Assembly (NCBI GenBank): GCA_022867325.1
Contig: JALHUR010000005.1
Coordinates: 1 to 32,158 of the forward strand
Direction of reading: 5' to 3'
Origin: Candidatus Aminicenantota bacterium
Lineage (GTDB): Bacteria > Acidobacteriota > Aminicenantia > Aminicenantales > JAFGBC01
DNA length: 32,158 nucleotides
A model generated the notes under the pieces. The model ran no database searches and had not been told where the DNA came from. It saw only the letters and a list, made by a program, of their open reading frames with translations. The position numbers were made by a program, and so were the translations under genes. Below, piece after piece: positions 9,501 through 17,340 of the stretch (positions are counted from its first letter, which is position 1; each line of letters starts with the position of its first letter).

Positions 9501-9685
9501 TCGTCATCAATATCCCCTTCTCCTACGACCGGATCGAGTTCGACGACTCCTACGAGATCAGGCGCATGGCGGTCGACTTCGGCGTGCCGCTCATCACGAA
9601 CATCCAGCTCGCGCGGCTGCTGGCCGAGGCCCTGGCCGCCAAGCCCGAGCTCGAGGTCCGCGCCTGGGACGAGTATCTGGGATAA
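6542..9685 (+). CDS. carB: Carbamoyl-phosphate synthase large subunit (GTG start overlapping carA stop)
   Basis: [34 protein letters not shown]..., duplicated ATP-grasp halves, second half [22 protein letters not shown], C-terminal MGS-like domain. The ORF caller start at 6308 is too far upstream; GTG at 6542 starts the conserved N-terminus. Confidence 0.95.
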   Translation: [1047 protein letters not shown]

Positions 9686-9751
9686 TTCCTCGGCTTGCGC
9701 GGCGCGGCCAATTGGGGTAAAAAGTAATAAAGGAATAAAAAGGAGAAAACC

Positions 9752-10531
9752 ATGCGGGTCGTTCAAACAATATCGAAAGCCGCCCTGGCCGCGGCCGTCT
9801 GCATCCTGATCGCGGCGTCCCCGCTCCTGGCCGCCAAGACGCCGCGCATTAAGTTCAAGGAAGAGGTCTGGAACTTCGGCAAGGTCAAGGATGGGGACGC
9901 CCTCAAACATGAATTCGTCTTCAGGAACATCGGCGACGCCGACCTGGTCATCGACAAGGTTCGAACGTCCTGCGGCTGCGCGGCCGCCCTCGCTTCGGAC
10001 AAGACGATCCCTCCCGGCCAGGAGGGGAAAATCGGCGTCAGCTTCGATGTCCGCTCCTACTCCGGTAAAGTCGTCAAGTACATTTACGTGGACTCGAATG
10101 ATCCGTCCAATCCCAACAAGGAGCTCCAGGTCGCGGCCGACGTCGAAATTCCGCCCCGGGCCCGGATCGAGATCATCCCCTTCAACCTCGACCTCGGGCT
10201 TCTCCTCGAGGGCGATGAGATCAAGGGCCAATTCATCATCTCCAGCGTCGGCGAGCTCGAGCTCAAGGCCGAGTTCACCCACCGCGACGCCAAGTACTTC
10301 GTCAAGGGGAAGCCGGTCGGCTTCCCGCTCAAGGTCGCGGCCGGCAAGGAGGTCGAAGTCGAGTTCCGGATTCCCGCCGAGACGCGGAGAGGAATGATCC
10401 GGGAGTACATCCTGGTCAAGTCCAACGACCCGGTCCGCTCGACGGTCTCCGTCTACCTCGGCGGATTCCTGATCAGCCGGGAGCAGCTCAAGGATCTGTT
10501 CAAGCGCTATAAAGGCATCCTCAAGGATTGA
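9752..10531 (+). CDS. DUF1573 domain-containing secreted protein
   Basis: Signal peptide; KFKEEVWNFGKVKDGDALKHEFVFRNIGDADLVIDKVRTSCGCAAALASDKTIPPGQEGKIGVSFD is the classic DUF1573 pattern; AAAAAGGAG ribosome-binding site. Confidence 0.85.
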   Translation: MRVVQTISKAALAAAVCILIAASPLLAAKTPRIKFKEEVWNFGKVKDGDALKHEFVFRNIGDADLVIDKVRTSCGCAAALASDKTIPPGQEGKIGVSFDVRSYSGKVVKYIYVDSNDPSNPNKELQVAADVEIPPRARIEIIPFNLDLGLLLEGDEIKGQFIISSVGELELKAEFTHRDAKYFVKGKPVGFPLKVAAGKEVEVEFRIPAETRRGMIREYILVKSNDPVRSTVSVYLGGFLISREQLKDLFKRYKGILKD

Positions 10532-10547
10532 GGCGGCCGTCCCGTCC

Positions 10548-10838
10548 ATGGAGCTCAGGCTGAGGGTCAAAGTCCAGCCCCGGGCGAGGAAGCGGGGCGT
10601 CGACTGGCTGGGGCCGGGCGAGTGCCGGGTCCGGGTTCTCGCGCCGCCCGTCGAAGGGAAAGCCAACAAGGAAGTCCTGGAGGTGCTGGCCGGCGACCTC
10701 GGCCTGGCCGCCGGCCGCCTGACCATCGTCCGGGGCGAGAAGGCCTCCCATAAGGTTGTGGCCGTCGAGGTCGACGAGAAGACGCTCCCGGCCCTGGCCG
10801 GAAAACTGGCCGTTCCCAAGAAGGGAGTTCAGCCATGA
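10548..10838 (+). CDS. DUF167 / YggU family protein
   Basis: LRVKVQPRARKRGVDWLGPGECRVRVLAPPVEGKANKEVLEVLAGDLGLAAGRLTIVRGEKASHKVVAVE. Confidence 0.88.
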   Translation: MELRLRVKVQPRARKRGVDWLGPGECRVRVLAPPVEGKANKEVLEVLAGDLGLAAGRLTIVRGEKASHKVVAVEVDEKTLPALAGKLAVPKKGVQP

Positions 10839-11227
10839 CCATCAACAATCTCGTCAGCTTCCTGGGCATCTTCATCCTGGCCGGGGTCGCCTGGCTCTGC
10901 TCCGAGAACCGCTAGGTCGTCAACTTCAGGGTTGTTTTTTGGGGATCGCCCTCCAGCTGCTCTTCGCCCTGTTCATCTTCGCCGTCCCGATCGGGAGCCG
11001 CTTTTTTCTGGGCGTCAACAACGTCGTCGTATCCGTCCTCGACAGCGCCACGGCCGGGACGAAGTTCCTGTTCGGACGGCTCGCCCTCGCGCCCGGCGCC
11101 GTCAACGAGGCCGGCGAGACCTCGCTCGGCTTCTTCCTTGCCTTTCAAGCCCTGCCGACCATCATTTTCTTCGCCGCCCTGGTCGGCGCCCTTTACCCGT
11201 TCGCCGACGCTAAGCCCCGCCTTTCAA

Positions 11228-11257
11228 TACTCATGAACCGGAAACGGTTCATGAGTA
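11228..11257 (+). repeat. Perfect inverted repeat: 13-bp stem, GAAA loop, inside copy 3
   Basis: TACTCATGAACCG-GAAA-CGGTTCATGAGTA. Confidence 0.9.
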
Positions 11258-11262
11258 CAGGC

Positions 11263-11289
11263 GCTCCAACGGACGTAAGTCCGTGGAGC
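11263..11289 (+). repeat. Inverted repeat with GTAA loop inside copy 3 (11 bp with one bulged A)
   Basis: GCTCCA-a-CGGAC-GTAA-GTCCG-TGGAGC. Confidence 0.85.
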
Positions 11290-11321
11290 TTCGGGGCGGG
11301 GACGAGAAGCGACACTTTTGT

Positions 11322-11353
11322 ACTCAGCCCCTTTAGAGGGGATGGGGCTGAGT
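11322..11353 (+). repeat. Inverted repeat, 10-bp perfect stem, 12-nt loop, inside copy 3
   Basis: ACTCAGCCCC-TTTAGAGGGGAT-GGGGCTGAGT. Confidence 0.9.
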
Positions 11354-12220
11354 GGGCTCAGGGTTAACCCCGAACAAGCCCCGGCATTCATGCCGGGGAG
11401 TCGAGGGGTTGACTACCTCAAGATCATGGATTGGGTCATCCGGGGATTCGCCTATGTTTTCACCCGGCTGATGAGGATCAGCGGGGCCGAATCCCTCTCG
11501 ACTTCGGCCAATATTTTCGTGGGAGTTGAATCGGCCCTCGTCGTCCAACCCTACCTGGCGGGCATGACCCGCTCCGAGCTCACCACCATCCTGACCGCGG
11601 GGATGGCGACGATCGCCTCCACGGTTCTGGCCATGTACGTCATCATGCTGCAGAGCGTGCTCCCGACGATCGCGGGGCATCTCGTCTCGGCCTCTTTCCT
11701 GGCCGCGCCGGCCACGCTGGTCATGTCCAAGCTCATCATCCCCGAGACGGGGCGTCCGGAAACCCTGGGCCTCAACATCAAGCCGTATTCCGAGCGCGAG
11801 GACAACCTGATCATGGCCATCATCAACGGCGCCAACGCGGGGCTGCGTTTGCTGGGCGGAATCGTCGCCCTCCTCCTCGCCTTCCTGGGGCTGCTGGCCC
11901 TCCTCGACCTCATCCTGGGCTGGGCCGGGGGCGGAGTCAACCACCTTTTCGGCTGGAACGTGACCTGGTCGATCAAGACGCTTCTCGGCTATGTCTTCTA
12001 CCCGTTCACCCTCATCCTCGGCGTCGCGCCGTCGGACGCCATGGCGGTCGCCCGGCTCATCGGCGAACGAACGGTCAGGACCGAGGTCGTCGCCTACCAG
12101 GATCTGGCCAAGCTCCTGGCCGCGACCCTGGCCTGCCTGATGACGGCCGCCGTGGCCGGCGCCTTCGCCACCAGCGGCTCCGTCCTTCTCGGTAGACTCT
12201 GGCCATAAGGCTCGCAAGAC

Positions 12221-12249
12221 GCGAATTGGCCCCAGCGAGTCCAATTCGC
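12221..12249 (+). repeat. Perfect 9-bp inverted repeat downstream of nupC
   Basis: GCGAATTGG-CCCCAGCGAGT-CCAATTCGC, followed by CCTCTCT...AGAGAGG (12262-12282). Confidence 0.6.
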
Positions 12250-12448
12250 TCCGACTCAGGACCTCTCTCTCCTCAAGAGAGGAACCATGCCCGTTCGGTC
12301 CTTCGACGGCCTGCTCCGCCTTATGGCCCTCGTCTGTCCTCAATAAAACAGATAGGACTTAGGTTCAATTCTCTAGGGGCGGTTTTTATTTATGAGATTT
12401 CCTGGTAAAATAGCTTGACCCGAGAGGGTCCAGAGGGCCGAGCCTACG

Positions 12449-13624
12449 ATGATCGGAGCGTCCGTTTCCGGAGCCGCCTGCGAGAATAAAGGGGCGGTTG
12501 CTCGCGTCGTAATAGACAAGGTGGCGGATCATCGCGTATACTGGGTGGCCTTGAACCTGGTCCTGGGCGACAGCCTGGGGCCGGCTCAGCGGATCGCCGC
12601 GCGGTTCGCCCCGTTGGAGGAGGCGTTCCAGGCGGGGCCATCCGTTCTCCGGGGCTTCGGACTGAACGAGGCCCAAGCGGAGCGGCTGTCCTCGGGTAAA
12701 ATCCTGGAGGAGGCCGCGCGCGAGCTGGAGCGGATCGAGAAGAGGGGCATCGCTCTTCTCCTCCGGGACGATCCCGCCTATCCGCCCTACCTGAGGGAGA
12801 TTTACGATCCGCCGCCGGTCCTGATGTGCGCCGGACGGTCCGAGGTTCTCAGCCGGCCCGGCGTCTCCATCGTCGGGTCGCGGCGCCCCTCGCCCTACGG
12901 GCGGGCGGTCGCCGAGCGGCTCAGCCGGGACCTGGCCGAACGGGGGCTGGTCGTCGTGAGCGGCCTGGCCATCGGGATCGACGCCGCGGCCCATTGGGGC
13001 GCCCTCAGGGGCGGCCTGACGACGGCGGTGCTGGGATCGGGCTTGAACGTGCCCTATCCCAAGGAGAACAAGAAGCTCATGGATAAGATCGTGGATTGCG
13101 GCGGGGCCGTCGTGACGGAGTTCCCGCTCGACGCGAAGCCGCTCGGGTTCCATTTTCCGCTCCGGAACCGGATCATCAGCGGCCTGTCCATGGCCCTGAT
13201 CGTCGTCGAGGCGACCCGCAAGAGCGGAGCGCTGATCTCGGCCCGATTCGCCCTCGAGCAGAACAGGGAGGTCATGGCCGTGCCCGGGAACGTTTCGTCG
13301 GAGCTCAGCGCCGGGGCCAACTGGCTCATCCAAACCGGGGCCAAGCTCGTCCAGGAATGGGAGGACGTCGCCGTTGAGCTTCCTCCTCCCCTGCGGGATG
13401 AGCTGCTGGCCCAGGCCGCCGGCCGCGGAGAAAGCCGCTCGGAACCGAGCCCCGAGGGCCTCGAGGTCCTGGCCCTGCTCCGGGAAGACGGCTTGACGGA
13501 TATCGACGACCTGGCCGACCGGTCCGAACGCTCCATATCCGAGCTGCTGACCGTCCTGCTCGAGCTCGAGCTCAAGGGATGGGTTCTCCAGCATCCCGGC
13601 AAGCGCTTCCAGAGGAGACCGTAA
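12449..13624 (+). CDS. dprA: DNA-processing protein DprA
   Basis: SIVGSRRPSPYGRAVAERLSRDLAERGLVVVSGLAIGIDAAAHWGAL..TTAVLGSGLNVPYPKENKKL..GAVVTEFPLDAKPLGFHFPLRNRIISGLSMALIVVEATRKSGALISARFALEQNREVMAVPGNV. Confidence 0.95.
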   Translation: MIGASVSGAACENKGAVARVVIDKVADHRVYWVALNLVLGDSLGPAQRIAARFAPLEEAFQAGPSVLRGFGLNEAQAERLSSGKILEEAARELERIEKRGIALLLRDDPAYPPYLREIYDPPPVLMCAGRSEVLSRPGVSIVGSRRPSPYGRAVAERLSRDLAERGLVVVSGLAIGIDAAAHWGALRGGLTTAVLGSGLNVPYPKENKKLMDKIVDCGGAVVTEFPLDAKPLGFHFPLRNRIISGLSMALIVVEATRKSGALISARFALEQNREVMAVPGNVSSELSAGANWLIQTGAKLVQEWEDVAVELPPPLRDELLAQAAGRGESRSEPSPEGLEVLALLREDGLTDIDDLADRSERSISELLTVLLELELKGWVLQHPGKRFQRRP

Positions 13625-15979
13625 ATGCAGAAATCCCTCGTCATCGTCGAATCGCCGGCCAAGGCCAAGACGATCAACCGCTACCTGGGCCCCGGCTTTC
13701 TGGTCAAGGCGTCCATGGGACATGTCCGGGACCTTCCCAAGACGAAGCTGGGCGTCGACATCGAGAAAGACTTCGCGCCCAGCTACACCGTCATCCCCGA
13801 TAAGAAAAAGGTCGTCGCCGAGCTCAGGAAAGCCGCCGAGGACGCGGAAGCCATCATTCTGGCTGCCGACCCGGATCGCGAAGGAGAGGCCATCTCCTGG
13901 CACCTGTCGGTTCTGTTCCAGGACCTCAACAAGACGATTCACCGGGTCCTCTTCCACGAGATCACCAAGAAGGCCGTCGAGGAGGCCTTCCGGCACCTGG
14001 GGACGCTCGACCAGAACAAGATCAACGCCCAGCAGACGCGGCGGATCCTGGACCGGCTGGTCGGATACAAAATCAGCCCCCTCCTCTGGAAAAAAATCGG
14101 CGGGAAGAACCTGAGCGCCGGCCGCGTACAATCCATCGCCCTCCGACTCATCTGCGACCGGGAGAAGGAGATCAAGGCCTTCGTCCAGGAGGAATACTGG
14201 TCGATCGCGGCCAGGCTCGAGGCGTCGGCTCCGCCGGCCTTCAAGGCCGAGCTCGTCAAGGCCGACGGCAAGAAGCTCAAGGTCGAGACGGGAGAGAAGG
14301 CCGAGAGGATCGCGGCCGACCTCCGGTCCGCCGCGTTCGTCCTGGATAAGGTCAACGTCCGGACCAAGAGCCGGCAGCCCGGCCCGCCCTACCTCACGAG
14401 CACGCTCCAGCAGGACGGGTTCCGGCTTCTGTCCTACCCGGTCAAAAAAACGATGATCGTCGCCCAGCACCTCTACGAAGGCCTCGAGATCGGCGATCGG
14501 GGCCTGGTCGGGCTGATCACCTACATGCGCACGGACTCCTTCCGGATTTCGGATGAGGCGTTGCAGGGAGCCCGGGACACCATCGCCCGGACTTACCCTC
14601 CGGCCTACCTCCCCGCTTCTCCCAATGTCTTCAAGAACAAGAAAGCGAGTCAGGACGCCCACGAGGCCATCCGCCCGACCTCCTTCGACCTTCCGCCCGA
14701 CGTCGTCGCCCCCTATCTCAAGAAAGAAGAGCTCCGGCTCTACACCCTGATCTGGAACAAGTTCATCGCTTCCCAGATGAGCCCGGCTAAAATCGAGGAG
14801 ACCGCGTTCGAGATCTCGGCGACCCCGAACGCTCCGGCCGGCGCGGCTGAAACGCACGCCCCGGCGCCCTTCGCTTCGAAGTATGAGCTCAAAACCAAAG
14901 GCGAGGTCATCCGCTTCGACGGTTTCCTGGCCCTGGCCGGAAACCAGAAGAAGGAGGACGAGATCCTGCCCGCGGCCAAGCCGGGCGAGGTCCTCCGTCT
15001 GCTTGAAGTCGAGACCAAGCAGAACTTCACCCAGCCGCCGCCCCGATACACGGAGGCCAGCCTGGTCAAGGAGCTCGAGGCCAAGGGCATCGGCCGGCCC
15101 TCGACCTACGTGCCCATCATCGACGCCCTCCACAAGCGGGTCTACGTCATCCGGGACCAAGGCAAGTTCCTGCCGACCGAGCTCGGCATGTTCGTCACGG
15201 ACTACCTCGTCCAAAACTTCGCCCATCTCATGGAGATCAAGTTCACGGCGCTCATGGAGGAAGAGCTCGACCGGATCAGCGACGGCGAGAGGAACTGGAT
15301 CGAATCCCTGCGCAATTATTATCAAGTTCTGGAACAGGACCTCGTCCAAGCCCAGGCCCAGGTGGGCGTCACGGCCAACGGCGGGATCCCGGCCGAGGAT
15401 CCCTGTCCCAAGTGCGGGAAACAGGTCCTCATCAAAGGAGGCCGCTTCGGCCCCTTCAAGTCCTGCACCGGCTACCCCGACTGCGACTACAAGCAGAGCC
15501 TGGGCAAAAAGGAACCCCAGCTGCTCGACGAGCTCTGCCCCGAGTGCGGCGCGTCCCTGGTCCTTCGCTGGGGACGTTACGGGCCGTTTACGGCCTGCTC
15601 AAAATATCCCGAGTGCAAGTACGTCAAGAAGGAAAGGACGGACACCGGCATAGTCTGCCCGCTCGACTGCGGCGGAACTATGCTCCGCCGCAAATCGAAG
15701 AGGGGCCGCTTCTTCTACGGCTGCAGCTCGTTCCCCAAGTGCAAGTTCGCGACCTGGGACGAGCCGATCGATCAGCCCTGCCCGAAGTGCGGAAAGCGGG
15801 TCCTTCTCCGCAAGGTCCGGGTTAAAACCGGCACTCAGATCTGTTGCCGGGACGAGGCTTGCGGTTACAAGCAGGCGGTCGAGACGCCGGCCGAACCGGC
15901 CAAGGCCGAGGATGCGAAGCCGGAAGCGAAAGCGGCCGCGGCCGGGGAGACGACCCCCGATCATGACCAAGGAGCTTGA
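13625..15979 (+). CDS. topA: DNA topoisomerase I with C-terminal zinc-ribbon repeats
   Basis: KSLVIVESPAKAKTINRYLGPGFLVKASMGHVRDLPK, AADPDREGEAISWHL, YMRTDSFRIS (catalytic Tyr), several CPKCG..C zinc ribbons. Confidence 0.97.
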   Translation: MQKSLVIVESPAKAKTINRYLGPGFLVKASMGHVRDLPKTKLGVDIEKDFAPSYTVIPDKKKVVAELRKAAEDAEAIILAADPDREGEAISWHLSVLFQDLNKTIHRVLFHEITKKAVEEAFRHLGTLDQNKINAQQTRRILDRLVGYKISPLLWKKIGGKNLSAGRVQSIALRLICDREKEIKAFVQEEYWSIAARLEASAPPAFKAELVKADGKKLKVETGEKAERIAADLRSAAFVLDKVNVRTKSRQPGPPYLTSTLQQDGFRLLSYPVKKTMIVAQHLYEGLEIGDRGLVGLITYMRTDSFRISDEALQGARDTIARTYPPAYLPASPNVFKNKKASQDAHEAIRPTSFDLPPDVVAPYLKKEELRLYTLIWNKFIASQMSPAKIEETAFEISATPNAPAGAAETHAPAPFASKYELKTKGEVIRFDGFLALAGNQKKEDEILPAAKPGEVLRLLEVETKQNFTQPPPRYTEASLVKELEAKGIGRPSTYVPIIDALHKRVYVIRDQGKFLPTELGMFVTDYLVQNFAHLMEIKFTALMEEELDRISDGERNWIESLRNYYQVLEQDLVQAQAQVGVTANGGIPAEDPCPKCGKQVLIKGGRFGPFKSCTGYPDCDYKQSLGKKEPQLLDELCPECGASLVLRWGRYGPFTACSKYPECKYVKKERTDTGIVCPLDCGGTMLRRKSKRGRFFYGCSSFPKCKFATWDEPIDQPCPKCGKRVLLRKVRVKTGTQICCRDEACGYKQAVETPAEPAKAEDAKPEAKAAAAGETTPDHDQGA

Positions 15980-16847
15980 GGCCTTCCTGGCGTTCCTCGT
16001 GCACGAGCGGAACGCTTCGGTCCATACCGTGGCTGGATACCGGAGGGACCTCGTCCAATACGCGGCCTATCTCAAGGAGAAAAAAGCGGATTTTCGACGG
16101 GCGGATTCCTATGTCATCCGCGGCTTCCTGGCCCGGCTCCACGAAAGCGAGCTCCGTAAATCGAGCGTGGCCCGAAAGCTGGCCGCCCTGCGCTCGTTTT
16201 ACAGGTTCTGCCTCAAACGAAAATGGGTCGAGGACAACCCGGCCAAGGTCGTCGCGACCCCGAAGCTCGACAAGCCCATCCCCTCGTTTCTGAGCGAGGA
16301 CGAGATGGCCGCTTTCCTCGATATGCCCAAGGGCGATAAGCCGCCGGCCCTGCGGGACAGGGGATTGCTCGAATTCCTCTACGCGACCGGAATCCGGGTC
16401 GGCGAGCTGGTCGGGATGAACATCGAGGACGTGCATCTCGGAGAGAGGCTCGTCCGGGTCCGGGGCAAAGGAAAGAAGGAGAGGGTGGTTCCGTTCGGCC
16501 GCTTGGCCGAGGAGAGACTCCAAGCTTATCTACGGGCGAGGGGTGTCCTGGCCGGGGATCGGCCCGGCGAGAGGGCCGTCTTCTTGAATAGGAGAGGAGG
16601 GCGCCTGACCGCGCGCTCGGTCGAGCGAATCGTCGACAAGTATATTCGCCGGGTAGCCGTCCGGCGCAAGATCACTCCTCACTCCCTGAGGCATTCGTTC
16701 GCGTCCCATCTCCTGAGCCGCGGAGCCGACCTGAGGACGATCCAGGAGCTCCTCGGCCACGCCAGCCTGGCCACGACCCAGAAGTATACCCACATCGATC
16801 TGGGCCGGCTTCTCGAGACTTACCGCAAGAGCCACCCCCGCTCGTAG
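15963..16847 (+). CDS. xerC: Tyrosine recombinase XerC/XerD
   Basis: N-terminal SAM-like domain; ATGIRVGELVGMNIEDV, HSLRHSFASHLLSRGADLRTIQELLGHASLATTQKYTHI; 17-nt overlap with topA. XerC versus XerD not resolved. Confidence 0.88.
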   Translation: MTKELEAFLAFLVHERNASVHTVAGYRRDLVQYAAYLKEKKADFRRADSYVIRGFLARLHESELRKSSVARKLAALRSFYRFCLKRKWVEDNPAKVVATPKLDKPIPSFLSEDEMAAFLDMPKGDKPPALRDRGLLEFLYATGIRVGELVGMNIEDVHLGERLVRVRGKGKKERVVPFGRLAEERLQAYLRARGVLAGDRPGERAVFLNRRGGRLTARSVERIVDKYIRRVAVRRKITPHSLRHSFASHLLSRGADLRTIQELLGHASLATTQKYTHIDLGRLLETYRKSHPRS

Positions 16848-16867
16848 TTGCCCGATTCCCTCGGGGC

Positions 16868-17260
16868 CTATCGAATCGCGGCCGGTTTGATTTTGATCAG
16901 CTTGCCCGAAGCCGAGGCCAGTTCCTGACCGGACTCGTCCCGCATCACGGATTCGCATTCGATGACGCGAGCTTTCTCGCCGATGACGCGGCCTTCAACG
17001 ATGACCTTCCGGCCGATCCGGGCCGGCTTTTTGAATCGCACCATCATCTCGGCTGTGACCGCCGCTTCACCGGCAGCGCGCGCGGAACCTCCCAGAGCAT
17101 GGGCGAAGGCTTCGTCGAGAAGGGTGAAAATGATGCCGCCGTGGAGGATGCCCTGCCAGCCCTGGAATTTCCGCTCGGGAATGAATTCGATCCGGCAGAA
17201 TCCCGGCCCCTCAAGGACGGATGGAGGAGGCTTAATTTTATTTGGAGAAGGGCTTGACAA
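16868..17260 (-). CDS. PaaI-like hotdog-fold thioesterase
   Basis: GWQGILHGGIIFTLLDEAFAHALGG...MMVRFKKPARIGRKVIVEGRVI. Confidence 0.82.
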   Translation of the reverse strand: MSSPSPNKIKPPPSVLEGPGFCRIEFIPERKFQGWQGILHGGIIFTLLDEAFAHALGGSARAAGEAAVTAEMMVRFKKPARIGRKVIVEGRVIGEKARVIECESVMRDESGQELASASGKLIKIKPAAIR

Positions 17261-17282
17261 AACAAACTTTTTCCACTATATA
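17254..17282 (+). promoter_or_regulatory. Promoter for padR operon: TTGACA-N17-TATATA
   Basis: TTGACA 17254-17259 and TATATA 17277-17282; the -10 overlaps the first operator. Confidence 0.65.
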
Positions 17283-17297
17283 TCGTAATACGATATA
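17279..17297 (+). promoter_or_regulatory. PadR-type operator 1
   Basis: 19-bp perfect palindrome TATATCGTAATACGATATA. Confidence 0.75.
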
Positions 17298-17325
17298 GCG
17301 AGAAACGAAATAGCGATGAACGTTA

Positions 17326-17340
17326 TATCGTAATACGATT
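17326..17340 (+). promoter_or_regulatory. PadR-type operator 2
   Basis: TATCGTAATACGATT, same core 45 bp (centre to centre) downstream of operator 1. Confidence 0.7.

Larger units (their letters stand above)
11197..11413 (+). mobile_element. Non-autonomous palindromic IS200/IS605-like element, long 217-bp multi-hairpin form, copy 3
   Basis: Begins CCGTTCGCCGACGCTAAGCCCCGCC immediately 3' of TTTAC (11192-11196), ends ...AAGCCCCGGCATTCATGCCGGGGAGTCGAGGGGTTGAC. Same left and right ends as copy 2; three extra hairpins. Confidence 0.85.
10835..12208 (+). pseudogene. nupC: Concentrative nucleoside transporter (NupC/CNT family), disrupted: in-frame TAG (10913-10915), 1-bp frameshift (about 10934-10944), and 217-bp element insertion (11197-11413)
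   Basis: MTINNLVSFLGIFILAGVAWLCSENR* then (other frame) WGIALQLLFALFIFAVPIGSRFFLGVNNVVVSVLDSATAGTKFLFG...FQALPTIIFFAALVGALY | element | YLKIMDWVIRGFAYVFTRLMRISGAESLSTSANIFVGVESALVVQPYLAGMTRSEL...: contiguous CNT-family protein split over three frames. Confidence 0.85.

Noticed and set aside
7766-10819. 1017-aa minus-strand ORF opposite carB/DUF1573
   Set aside because: Shadow ORF from strong C/G-ending codon bias of the sense genes; low-complexity D/G/E/R-rich translation and spans several sense genes.
5323-11413. CRISPR array or REP/BIME interpretation of the repeated hairpins
   Set aside because: Only two full copies plus one remnant, kilobases apart, unequal in length, with asymmetric left and right ends and target-linked boundaries; better explained as IS200/IS605-like elements.
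12386-15349. 987-aa minus-strand ORF opposite dprA/topA
   Set aside because: Same codon-bias artefact; sense strand encodes unmistakable DprA and TopA.
15912-16847. Tyrosine recombinase as integrase of a mobile island
   Set aside because: Sits in the common dprA-topA-xer housekeeping arrangement and has Xer-type sequence; no att-like repeats or cargo seen.
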